A DNA stretch of 5,621 nt from positions 1 to 5,621 of the forward strand of contig BBBN01000115.1 of NCBI GenBank assembly GCA_001311585.1. The letters run 5' to 3'. Under the pieces are notes generated by a model that was given only the letters and a program-made list of their open reading frames with translations, made no database searches and was not told the origin of the DNA. Positions 1 through 5,621 of this stretch are shown here, piece by piece. The stretch's first letter is position 1; the number at the start of each line of letters is the position of its first letter. The stretch is from Thermus sp. JCM 17653. GTDB taxonomy: Bacteria > Deinococcota > Deinococci > Deinococcales > Thermaceae. The translations under genes and the position numbers were made by a program.

Positions 1-1
1 G

Positions 2-466
2 ATCCGGGAGGAGCACCGAAAGAAGGTGGTGGCCTACATAGAGCGGGGCCTAGAGGAGGGGGCTGGCCTCGCCTTGGACGGGCGTGGGGCGGAGGGGCCG
101 GGGTTTTTCCTGGGGCCCACGGTTTTGGACCGGGTTTCTCCCCGGATGGTCGTGGGGCGGGAGGAGATCTTCGGACCGGTGCTTTCCGTGTCCTACGCCC
201 AGACCCTGGAGGAGGCCATCCGCCAGGCCAACGCCGTGGCCTACGGGAACATGGCCTGCATCTTCACCCAAAGCGGCAAGGCGGCCCGGGAGTTCCGGGA
301 GAGGGTGCAGGCGGGGATGGTGGGGGTGAACGTGGGGGTGGCCCAGCCCTTCGCCTTCTACCCCTTCTCCGGATGGAAGAACTCCTTCTTCGGCGACCTC
401 CACCCCCACGGGCCCGACGCCTTCCTCTTCTACACCCAAAGGAAGGTGGTGGTGGAGCGGTGGTGA
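2..466 (+). CDS. iolA: (Methyl)malonate-semialdehyde dehydrogenase, C-terminal part (5' end outside window)
   Basis: This is the last 154 residues of a CoA-acylating aldehyde dehydrogenase of roughly 490 residues. The family oxidises malonate semialdehyde or methylmalonate semialdehyde with NAD+ and CoA, giving acetyl-CoA or propionyl-CoA plus CO2; this is the last step of inositol catabolism. The frame is open from base 2. Visible signatures are FFLGPTVLD, the conserved EEIFGPV (partial residues 54-60, the Glu that contacts the NAD ribose), AGMVGVNVGV, and the diagnostic C-terminal PFSGWKNSFFGDLH followed by a KVVVERW end. The catalytic Cys and the nucleotide-binding start lie upstream of the window. 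One small deviation is NMACIFT where the family usually has an NGAxIFT-like segment. The stop TGA (464-466) overlaps the GTG start of the permease gene. The iolD/iolE/iolC neighbours favour the inositol role (IolA) over valine degradation (MmsA), but the enzyme may serve both. Confidence 0.93.
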   Translation: MREEHRKKVVAYIERGLEEGAGLALDGRGAEGPGFFLGPTVLDRVSPRMVVGREEIFGPVLSVSYAQTLEEAIRQANAVAYGNMACIFTQSGKAAREFRERVQAGMVGVNVGVAQPFAFYPFSGWKNSFFGDLHPHGPDAFLFYTQRKVVVERW

Positions 467-1464
467 GGCCTGCCCCTATCGCACGCCGATTCTTCCTGGC
501 GCCGGAGTCAGGGGCACTTATCGGTCTAGTGGCGGCTTTCACCTTTTTCGCCCTGGTGGCGGGTAATCAGGGCTTTCTGACCCTCCAAGGTACCATCAAC
601 TACCTCGAGGTGGCTGCCCAGCTCGGCATCCTGGCCACCGGCGTGGCCCTACTTATGATCGCTGGGGAGTTCGACCTGAGCGTGGGCTCGGTGATCGGGG
701 CGACCGGCATGGTCTTCGCCCTGGGGGTACAGGTCTTCGGCTTGCCCGTTTGGGCCTCTATCCTCCTGGCTTTTGCCCTTGCGGCGGGGGTGGGGTGGGC
801 CAACGGCTACCTGGTCCTCAAGACCGGCCTCCCCTCCTTCATCGTTACCCTGTCCACCCTTTACATCCTCCGGGGTGCGACCATTGCCATCACCCGCGAG
901 GTGACCAACGTGACCCGTTTCTCCGGTCTAGCCGAGCCCGCGCTCAAGGATCCCTTGGCCCAGCTCTTTATAGGGGCCCCCTTGGGCCTACCGGTTTCCG
1001 TGTGGTGGTGGGCCTTCCTCACCCTGGTCTTCTCCCTGGTTCTCCTCCGTACCCGGTGGGGCAACTGGATCTTCGCGACGGGAGGGGACCCAGTAGCGGC
1101 CCGGAACTCTGGGGTTCCCGTGTACCGCGTCAAGACCTACCTTTTCATGCTTACCGCCCTCTTAGCGGCCCTCCTCTCCCTCATCCAGGTCCTGAACACG
1201 GGTTCGGCCGACGTCCTGCGCGGTCAGACTAAGGAGCTGGAAGCCATCGCCGCCGCCGTGATTGGGGGATGCTTCCTCACCGGAGGCTACGGGTCCGTCC
1301 TCGGGGCGAGCCTGGGGGCTCTCACCCTGGGTATGGTCCAGCAAGGGATCTTCTTCACTGGCATCAACACCGATTGGTACTTGACCTTCCTAGGGGCTAT
1401 GGTCCTCGGCTCGGTTCTCCTTAACCAGGCCCTGCGGCGAAAGGCTTGGGAGGCGTGGCGATGA
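463..1464 (+). CDS. ABC sugar transporter permease, ribose/inositol (CUT2) type
   Basis: Inner-membrane permease of 333 residues, the usual size for the RbsC/FrcC/IatP family (BPD_transp_2). It would form the translocation channel with the ATPase encoded immediately downstream. It is strongly hydrophobic, with about 8-10 membrane segments (for example around residues 17-34, 47-66, 74-93, 96-115, 121-140, 180-195, 225-244 and 303-320). Family signatures are GEFDLSVGS (68-76, usually GGxDLSVGS), the cytoplasmic ATPase-contact loop WIFATGGDPVAARNSGV (202-218), and AAAVIGGCFLTGGYGSVLG (263-281). I chose GTG 463 because GGTGGAG at 451-457 sits 5 nt upstream and the start overlaps the iolA stop as GTGA; the in-frame GTG at 460 is an alternative. 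An ATG at 373 in the same frame would be deep inside iolA and is rejected. The substrate cannot be read from sequence; myo-inositol or a related cyclitol is inferred from the operon. No periplasmic binding protein gene is in the window. Confidence 0.9.
   Translation: MRPAPIARRFFLAPESGALIGLVAAFTFFALVAGNQGFLTLQGTINYLEVAAQLGILATGVALLMIAGEFDLSVGSVIGATGMVFALGVQVFGLPVWASILLAFALAAGVGWANGYLVLKTGLPSFIVTLSTLYILRGATIAITREVTNVTRFSGLAEPALKDPLAQLFIGAPLGLPVSVWWWAFLTLVFSLVLLRTRWGNWIFATGGDPVAARNSGVPVYRVKTYLFMLTALLAALLSLIQVLNTGSADVLRGQTKELEAIAAAVIGGCFLTGGYGSVLGASLGALTLGMVQQGIFFTGINTDWYLTFLGAMVLGSVLLNQALRRKAWEAWR
1448..1453 (+). promoter_or_regulatory. Shine-Dalgarno site of the ABC ATPase gene
   Basis: GGGAGG lies inside the end of the permease gene, 7 nt before ATG 1461. 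It supports that start over the in-frame TTG/GTG codons between 1446 and 1455, which are too close to the site or precede it. Confidence 0.7.
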
Positions 1465-2211
1465 CCCCCCTAGCGGAACTACTCCAGGTGGAGAAGCGGT
1501 ACGGCCGGGCGCCCGCCTTGAGGGGGGTCTCCTTCGCCGTCCACCGGGGCGAGGTGCACTGCCTCCTGGGGGACAACGGCGCGGGCAAGTCCACCCTGAT
1601 CAAGATCCTGGCGGGGGTCTTTCCCCCGGACCGGGGCGAATACCGCTTTGAGGGCCGTACCGTTCGCCTGCGTTCTCCACGGGAGGCCTTGGACCTCGGG
1701 ATCGCTACCGTGTTCCAGGACTTGGCCCTCCTTCCCCTGATGAGCGTCCTGAGGAACTTCATCCTGTCGAGAACCCGTGGGCCGCTTGGGGGTCTTGGAC
1801 CTGCGGGAAGCGGAGCGCCAGGTCCGGACGAGCCTGGAGCGCCTGGGAATTGCCCTGGATGACCTCCACCGGCCGGTGGGGATGCTCTCCGGGGGCCAGC
1901 GGCAGGCGGTGGCCATCGCCCGGGCGGTCCACTTCGGGGCCAAGCTTTTGATCCTGGACGAGCCCACGAGCGCCCTGGGGGTGCGCCAAGCGGCCCAGGT
2001 CCTCCAGGTGATCCGGAGGATGAAGGAGGTGGGGGTGGGCGTGGTCTTCATCACCCACAACCCCCTGCACGCCCTGGCGGTAGGGGACCGGTTCACCGTG
2101 CTCTTCCAGGGGGAGAGCCTGGGCACGTTTTCCCGGGGGGAGGTGGACGAGCGGGAGCTGACCCGGCTCATGGCAGGGGGAAAGGCCCTGGAGCTGGAGG
2201 TGGAGGGATGA
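1461..2211 (+). CDS. ABC sugar transporter ATP-binding protein, single domain, FrcA-like (frameshifted in this sequence)
   Basis: Cytoplasmic ATPase that would power the upstream permease. It starts at ATG 1461, which overlaps the permease stop as ATGA and has GGGAGG at 1448-1453 seven nt upstream. The first part (1461 to about 1766) carries Walker A GDNGAGKST (residues 37-45) and the Q-loop TVFQD (Gln86). The second part, in the +1 frame from about 1768 to 2211, carries the signature LSGGQRQ (143-149), Walker B LLILDE (163-168) and the H-loop ITHN (His200), using corrected numbering. The break follows NFIL; restoring two G gives NFILGREPVG, matching the NFFLGREP-type segment of this family. 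The corrected length is 250 residues, i.e. one nucleotide-binding domain instead of the roughly 500-residue double-domain RbsA/MglA/IatA proteins. EPTSALGV after Walker B resembles FrcA-type single-domain ATPases. All catalytic motifs survive, so I treat it as an intact gene with a sequence error, although a true frameshift mutation is possible. Confidence 0.88.
1764..1771 (+). other. Frameshift point in the ABC ATPase gene (apparent 2-nt deletion)
   Basis: The frame that encodes Walker A and the Q-loop stops making family sense after CTG (1764-1766), and the frame encoding the signature and Walker B starts making sense at CGA (1768). Only a single T lies between. Inserting GG to read CTG GGT CGA GAA gives L-G-R-E, the expected family residues. 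A 1-nt insertion (extra T) would also restore frame but would lose the usual Gly. Confidence 0.8.
2196..2202 (+). promoter_or_regulatory. Shine-Dalgarno site of iolD
   Basis: GGAGGTG is a near-perfect match to the anti-16S tail, 5 nt before ATG 2208, inside the 3' end of the ATPase gene. It fits re-initiation at the ATGA overlap and fixes the iolD start. Confidence 0.75.
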
Positions 2212-4031
2212 GGCTAACGGTAGCCCAGGCCCTGGTGCGGTACCTCGCGGTCCAGTATGCGGAGCGGGACGGGGAGAGGCGCAGGCTCATCCAGGGGGTG
2301 TTTGGGATCTTCGGGCATGGTAACCTTCCCGGTCTCGGCGAGGCCCTCCTCCGGGGAGGGGAGCTCGGCCTGCCCTTTTACCGCTTTCAGAACGAGCAGG
2401 CCATGGTTCACGCCGCCATGGCCTACGCCAAGCACACGGACCGGCTTTCCACCTTCGCCTGCACCTCCTCCATCGGTCCGGGGCCACCAATATGGTCACC
2501 GGGGCCGCTGCGGCCACCATCAATCGGCTCCCCGTTCTCCTGCTTCCCGCCGACTACTTCGCCAACCGCCTTCCTGATCCCGTGCTGCAACAGCTGGAGC
2601 ACCCTTTGGACTTCGACGCTAGCGTCAATGACGCCTTCCGCCCCGTTTCCCGCTTTTTCGCACGCATCACCCGACCAGAACAGCTCCTTTCCGCTCTGCC
2701 CCAGGCCATGCGGGTCCTCACCGACTGCGGAGACGGGGGCGGTTACCCTCGCCTTGCCGGAGGACGTGCAGACCGAGGCCTACGACTGGCCTGAGGAGTT
2801 CTTTGCCCCTAAGGTGTGGCGGGTCCGGCGTCCCCCGGTAGAACCCGAGGCCCTCGAGGAGGCTGCGAGGCTGATAAGGGGGGCCCGAAGGCCCCTGATT
2901 GTGGCGGGTGGTGGGGTGCGCTACAGCGGGGCTAGCCGAGCCCTCTCCCTGCTGGCCGAAGGCCACGGCCTGCCGGTAGCCGAAACCCAGGCGGGGAAGG
3001 GGGCGCTCCCCTGGGACCACCCCCTCAACGTGGGACCGATCGGCGCAAGCGGCGGTCTCGCAGCCAACCGCCTGGCCCAGGACGCCGACCTGGTGCTGGC
3101 GGTGGGCACCCGGTTAGGGGACTTCGCCACAGCCTCTAAGACCCTGTTCCGGAATCCGGAAGTACGCTTCCTCGGTCTCAACGTCACCCCTGCGGACGCC
3201 CACAAGTTGGGCGCCCTGGCCTTAGTGGCCGACGCCCGGGAGGGCCTTGCCGCCCTGGACAGGGCCCTGGGAGACTGGAGCACCTCCAGGGCCTACCGGG
3301 ACGAAATCGCGCGGCTAAAGGCGGAGTGGGAGGGGGAGGTGAACCGCCTTCGGGGGCCCGGGGCTTCCTTCAGCCAGGCGGAGGTCATCGCTTTGGTAAA
3401 CGAGTCTTTATTTGATGCAGTGGTGATCAACGCCGCAGGAAGCATGCCCGGGGACCTTCTCAAGCTCTGGCGGACCCGGGATCCCCGGGGGTACCACGTG
3501 GAGTACGGGTACTCTACCATGGGCTACGAGATCCCCGCTGGGATCGGGGTTCGGCTGGCAGACCCCACCCGGGAGGTGGTGGTGTTCATCGGTGACGGCT
3601 CCTACCTCATGATGAACTCCGAGCTCGTCACCGCCCGGGCCTACGGCCTCTCCTTCCTGGTGGTGCTGGTGGAAAACCAGGGCTTCCAGTCCATCCACGG
3701 GCTCCAGCGGAGCCTGGGCTCCCCAGAGTTCGGCAACGAGCTCAAGGACAAGGAAGGCCGCCCCATTGCCGTAGATTTTGCCGCCCACGCCCGCTCCTTA
3801 GGGGCCGAGGTTTGGGAGGCTTGGGACCGGGAGTCCTTCCGGCGTGCGCTGGAGGAGGCCAAGGGCCTGTTCGGGCTGCGGGTCATCGTCGCTCATGTGA
3901 ATCCAGAGGCCCGGGTGCCTTCCTACGGCTTCTGGGACGTCCCCGTGGCCGAGGTTTCGGAGTTTCCCGAGGTGGAGGCGGCGCGGCGCCGCTACGAGCA
4001 AGCCCTCCGAACCAGGCGACTCCGCTTTTAG
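2208..4031 (+). CDS. iolD: 3D-(3,5/4)-trihydroxycyclohexane-1,2-dione acylhydrolase (two compensating frameshifts)
   Basis: Thiamine-diphosphate enzyme that hydrolytically opens the cyclohexanedione ring to 5-deoxy-D-glucuronate, the third step of the inositol pathway. ATG 2208 overlaps the ATPase stop (ATGA) and has GGAGGTG at 2196-2202. The N-terminus [12 protein letters not shown] and [18 protein letters not shown] is typical of IolD. The ThDP-activating Glu is E63 in [11 protein letters not shown]. The cofactor motif near the C-terminus is GDGS (463-466, corrected numbering) followed by VENQGF, with Asn491; the usual NN/DN is EN here. [16 protein letters not shown] is another family block. 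The open frame reads through as 607 residues, but residues 93 to about 173 are Pro/Ser-rich nonsense. The true sequence for that part lies in the next frame (about 2486-2725: [20 protein letters not shown] to MRVLTD). Adding one G near 2483 and two C near 2725 gives GPGATNM and TDPAETGAV and a 608-residue protein, slightly shorter than B. subtilis IolD (about 637). Confidence 0.93.
   Translation: MRLTVAQALVRYLAVQYAERDGERRRLIQGVFGIFGHGNLPGLGEALLRGGELGLPFYRFQNEQAMVHAAMAYAKHTDRLSTFACTSSIGPGPPIWSPGPLRPPSIGSPFSCFPPTTSPTAFLIPCCNSWSTLWTSTLASMTPSAPFPAFSHASPDQNSSFPLCPRPCGSSPTAETGAVTLALPEDVQTEAYDWPEEFFAPKVWRVRRPPVEPEALEEAARLIRGARRPLIVAGGGVRYSGASRALSLLAEGHGLPVAETQAGKGALPWDHPLNVGPIGASGGLAANRLAQDADLVLAVGTRLGDFATASKTLFRNPEVRFLGLNVTPADAHKLGALALVADAREGLAALDRALGDWSTSRAYRDEIARLKAEWEGEVNRLRGPGASFSQAEVIALVNESLFDAVVINAAGSMPGDLLKLWRTRDPRGYHVEYGYSTMGYEIPAGIGVRLADPTREVVVFIGDGSYLMMNSELVTARAYGLSFLVVLVENQGFQSIHGLQRSLGSPEFGNELKDKEGRPIAVDFAAHARSLGAEVWEAWDRESFRRALEEAKGLFGLRVIVAHVNPEARVPSYGFWDVPVAEVSEFPEVEAARRRYEQALRTRRLRF
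2480..2485 (+). other. First frameshift point in iolD (apparent 1-nt deletion in a G run)
   Basis: The run of four G at 2480-2483 followed by CC needs a fifth G to read CCG GGG GCC ACC AAT ATG, giving the conserved GPGATNM block of ThDP enzymes. Without it the frame reads a Pro/Ser-rich sequence until 2726. Confidence 0.88.
2723..2729 (+). other. Second frameshift point in iolD (apparent 2-nt deletion)
   Basis: Between GAC (2723-2725) and GCG (2727-2729) only a single T remains. Restoring CC gives GAC CCT GCG GAG ACG, encoding the family block TDPAETGAVT. This shift adds to the first to make a net loss of 3 nt, so the original frame resumes. Confidence 0.88.
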
Positions 4032-4035
4032 GAAG
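4030..4035 (+). promoter_or_regulatory. Shine-Dalgarno site of iolE, overlapping the iolD stop codon
   Basis: AGGAAG begins within the TAG stop of iolD (4029-4031) and ends 4 nt before ATG 4040. This is the only junction in the window with a gap (8 nt) instead of an overlap. The site decides the iolE start against the long upstream extension of the frame. Confidence 0.7.
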
Positions 4036-4039
4036 AATT

Positions 4040-4969
4040 ATGGAGAACGCACCTCCCATCCGGTTCGGCAACGCCCCCTGCTCCTGGGGCACCATAGAAG
4101 GGGTTGGGCAGGGGGTACCCTATCGCCAGATGCTGGACGAGCTTAAGGAGACGGGCTACGAGGGAAGCGAGCTCGGGGACTACGGATACATGCCCACCGA
4201 CCCCGTGCTTTTACGGGAGGAGTTTCAGAAGAGAGGTCTCGTCCTGCTTGGGGCGTTCGAGGGGGTGTACCTACGCGAGACATCGGAGCATGCCGCGGGC
4301 GAGGCGCGGGCGTTGAGGACGGCCGGGCTCATGGCGGCGCTGGCCGACCTGGATTCGGAATGGAAGCCACTCCTCGTCCTCTCCGATGAGCACAGCCGCG
4401 ATCCCTACCGTTTCCACCATGCGGGCCGCATCCGCCCGGGAGAGGGGCTTTCCCCCGAGGAGTGGCGGGTAGTGGCCCAGGGTGTGAAGCGGATCGCCAT
4501 CTCCGTGCGCGAGGCTGTGGGTTTGGAGACCGTCTTTCACTTCCATGCGGCGAGCTTTGTGGAAACCCCTGAGGAGATCGAGATCCTGGTGGAGCTCACG
4601 GGCATTCCCCTGGCCTTCGATACCGGACACTACCTCTACGGGAGCGGCAGGGTGGAAGGGGAGGTGGTCCTCGAGGGGTTGCGCCAGCTGGCCCCCTGGG
4701 TGCGCTACGTCCACCTCAAGGACGTGGACCCGCAGGTGGCCTGGAAAGCGCGCAGGCAAGGGTGGAGCTATCTCGAGGCCGTTCGCAACGGTCTCTTCAC
4801 CGAGCTTGGCCGGGGAGCCATCGACTTCGAGCGGGTGTTCGCGCTCCTGAGGGAGCTGGGCTACCGGGGCTTTGCCACCGTGGAGCAAGATGTCCTGCCC
4901 GGGATGGGCACCCCGAAGGAGAGCGCCCTGCGCAACCGGGCGTACCTGAGGCAGGTGACGGGATGGTGA
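4040..4969 (+). CDS. iolE: Inosose (2-keto-myo-inositol) dehydratase-like TIM-barrel protein
   Basis: 309-residue protein of the xylose-isomerase-like TIM-barrel family (AP_endonuc_2). In this operon it most likely dehydrates 2-keto-myo-inositol to the trihydroxycyclohexanedione used by IolD. The N-terminus is IRFGNAPCSWGT, then YRQMLDELKETGYEGSELG (28-46) and GYMPTD. Probable metal or substrate residues are FHFHAASFVE (167-176), AFDTGHYLYGSG (192-203, Asp194/His197), RYVHLKD (222-228) and ATVEQD (279-284). ATG 4040 is chosen because homology-like sequence starts there and AGGAAG (4030-4035), overlapping the iolD stop, lies 4 nt upstream; the frame is open further upstream to 3812, but that part is iolD read out of frame. 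The frame is intact, unlike three neighbours. It is divergent from the B. subtilis IolE pattern (AP-xGWRNDD start, HPHAGTYIE block), so an IolH/IolI-like isomerase-epimerase role is an alternative. Position directly after iolD and before iolC supports IolE. Confidence 0.78.
   Translation: MENAPPIRFGNAPCSWGTIEGVGQGVPYRQMLDELKETGYEGSELGDYGYMPTDPVLLREEFQKRGLVLLGAFEGVYLRETSEHAAGEARALRTAGLMAALADLDSEWKPLLVLSDEHSRDPYRFHHAGRIRPGEGLSPEEWRVVAQGVKRIAISVREAVGLETVFHFHAASFVETPEEIEILVELTGIPLAFDTGHYLYGSGRVEGEVVLEGLRQLAPWVRYVHLKDVDPQVAWKARRQGWSYLEAVRNGLFTELGRGAIDFERVFALLRELGYRGFATVEQDVLPGMGTPKESALRNRAYLRQVTGW
4953..4958 (+). promoter_or_regulatory. Shine-Dalgarno site of iolC
   Basis: AGGTGA lies in the last codons of iolE, 4 nt before ATG 4963 and 7 nt before GTG 4966. 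The spacing allows either start, so the first residue of IolC is ambiguous by one codon. Confidence 0.6.
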
Positions 4970-5621
4970 AGCGCTGGGACGTCCTCACCGTGGGCCGGCT
5001 GGGTCTGGACCTTTACGCCCTGGAGGCAGGGCCCAAGGCGGAAACCGGATCCTTCGGTGCTTTCATCGGGGGCAATCCCCTCAACGTGGCCGTGGGGGCG
5101 GTCCGCCTGGGCCTTTCGGCGGCGCTGATCAGCGCCGTGGGAGACGATGCCGTGGGCGAGTTCGTCCTTGCCCGGCTGGCCCGGGAAGGGGTGGACACCC
5201 GCTTCGTCTTCCCCAAGGCCGGGCACCGCACCCCCGCCGTGGTCCTCTTCCGCGAGGGGAGCACCTACCCCATGACCTTTTACCGGGAGGCCGCAGCGGA
5301 CTGGGCCCTGGGCCTAGGGGACGTGGCCCAGGTCCCTGTGGAGGAGACCCGGGCCCTCTTCGTCTCGGGCACGGCCCTGGCCCGGGAGCCCTCCCGAAGT
5401 GCGGTCTTTGCTCTTGCAGAGCGGGCTAGGGCCAAGGAGTCCCGGTCTACCTGGACCTGGACTTCCGGCCTGGGCAGTGGCACGACCCCGGGGCCTACGG
5501 GGTGGCCTGCGGAGCTTCCTTCATTTGGTTCAGGTGGCCATCGGGGGCGAGGGGGAGGTGCGCGCCTGCGCCCCCGGTCCGTGCGGGTCCGGGCCCCACC
5601 AGGCCACGGAGCCCCTGGTGG
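4963..5621 (+). CDS. iolC: 5-dehydro-2-deoxygluconokinase, 5' part (frameshifted; 3' end outside window)
   Basis: PfkB/ribokinase-family sugar kinase that phosphorylates 2-deoxy-5-keto-D-gluconate with ATP. It starts at ATG 4963 (or GTG 4966), overlapping the iolE stop, with AGGTGA at 4953-4958 upstream. Residues 1-158 are in one frame: LTVGRLGLDLYALE (8-21), the PfkB substrate-binding signature GGNPLNVAVGAVRLGL (36-51), GDDAVGEF, then the IolC-like MTFYREAAADWAL and LFVSGTALAREPSRSAVF. After AAG (5434-5436) the matching protein continues in another frame as VPVYLDLDFRPGQW and HDPGAYGVA (5439-5507). It then shifts again to LRSFLHLVQVAIGGEGEV (5507-5560). Two apparent 1-nt deletions explain this: a G near 5437 and a C near 5506. 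The last 60 bases stay open but do not resemble the family well, so more errors may lie there. The catalytic GAGD motif of the C-terminal half is beyond the window. Other PfkB kinases are possible, but the operon and SGTALAREPSR favour IolC. Confidence 0.88.
   Translation, partial: MVKRWDVLTVGRLGLDLYALEAGPKAETGSFGAFIGGNPLNVAVGAVRLGLSAALISAVGDDAVGEFVLARLAREGVDTRFVFPKAGHRTPAVVLFREGSTYPMTFYREAAADWALGLGDVAQVPVEETRALFVSGTALAREPSRSAVFALAERARAKESRSTWTWTSGLGSGTTPGPTGWPAELPSFGSGGHRGRGGGARLRPRSVRVRAPPGHGAPG
5436..5507 (+). other. Segment of iolC bounded by two frameshift points (apparent 1-nt deletions)
   Basis: After AAG (5434-5436) one missing G restores KGVPVYLDLDFRPGQW. At GGCCTG (5504-5509) one missing C restores GVALRSFLHLVQVAIGG. 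The segment between uses the second frame and the rest uses the third. Confidence 0.82.

Noticed and set aside
373..462. Upstream start of the permease frame inside iolA.
   Set aside because: It would add 30 Pro/Arg-rich residues before the normal permease N-terminus, while GTG 463 has a ribosome site and a stop-start overlap.
1764..1771. Programmed ribosomal frameshifting in the ATPase gene.
   Set aside because: There is no slippery heptamer such as A-AAA-AAG or a run of A/T. The expected Gly is missing from the sequence, and similar losses occur in two other genes, so a sequence error is more likely.
1479..2171. Long open frame on the - strand (230 codons), and many other antisense frames.
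   Set aside because: They mirror real + strand genes whose GC-rich third positions suppress stops. Their translations are Arg/Pro/Ser-rich with no recognisable domain, and the longest one crosses a + strand gene with clear ABC ATPase motifs.
3479..3495. A stretch resembling a cloning-vector polylinker (BamHI-SmaI-KpnI order: GGATCC, CCCGGG, GGTACC).
   Set aside because: It differs from the vector by two extra G, and it encodes [13 protein letters not shown], which runs straight into a conserved IolD block. It is coding sequence, not vector.
3812..4039. Upstream extension of the iolE frame by 76 codons into iolD.
   Set aside because: The extension is iolD read out of frame and is Gly/Pro/Arg-rich. 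Family-like sequence and a ribosome site point to ATG 4040.
5120..5137. Perfect 18-bp palindrome CGGCGCTGATCAGCGCCG.
   Set aside because: It lies inside iolC and encodes the ordinary PfkB segment AALISAVG. There is no T-tract or second copy, so a chance palindrome in GC-rich coding DNA is the simplest reading.

Overview
This GC-rich, gap-free bacterial fragment looks like part of a myo-inositol catabolism (iol) operon with its own sugar ABC transporter genes embedded in it. The codon choice (heavy use of GAG, CTG/CTC, CGG, GCC, GGG), Glu/Arg/Leu-rich proteins, GTG starts and pervasive 4-nt gene overlaps suggest a Thermus/Meiothermus-like thermophile of the Deinococcota. That placement is inference from style; no rRNA or marker gene is present. 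The window begins with GATC, which would fit a Sau3AI/BamHI-type clone edge.

All genes are on the + strand. The order is: the C-terminal part of iolA/mmsA ((methyl)malonate-semialdehyde dehydrogenase, 2-466); a ribose/inositol-type ABC permease (463-1464); its single-domain ATPase (1461-2211, frameshifted); iolD (2208-4031, two compensating frameshifts); an iolE-type inosose dehydratase (4040-4969); and the 5' part of iolC (4963 to the window end, frameshifted and truncated). Junctions overlap by 4 nt (GTGA, ATGA, ATGA) or 7 nt, with one 8-nt gap before iolE. No non-coding stretch is long enough to hold a promoter or terminator, so the whole window is probably one transcription unit whose control region lies upstream.

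How the genes fit together: permease and ATPase would import a cyclitol or sugar, using a binding protein not encoded here. An inositol dehydrogenase (not here) would make 2-keto-myo-inositol. IolE dehydrates it, IolD opens the ring to 5-deoxyglucuronate, and after isomerisation (IolB, not here) IolC phosphorylates 2-deoxy-5-keto-gluconate. An aldolase (not here) then yields malonate semialdehyde, which IolA converts to acetyl-CoA and CO2.

The most notable property is technical. Five apparent small deletions (1-2 nt), each explained by missing G or C beside G/C-rich runs, break the ATPase, iolD and iolC frames, while the protein signatures on both sides stay intact. This pattern fits base-calling errors better than gene decay. 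In iolD the two shifts cancel, so a 607-residue open frame looks healthy but has about 80 wrong residues in the middle. I see no RNA genes, mobile elements, CRISPR arrays or novel multigene system.
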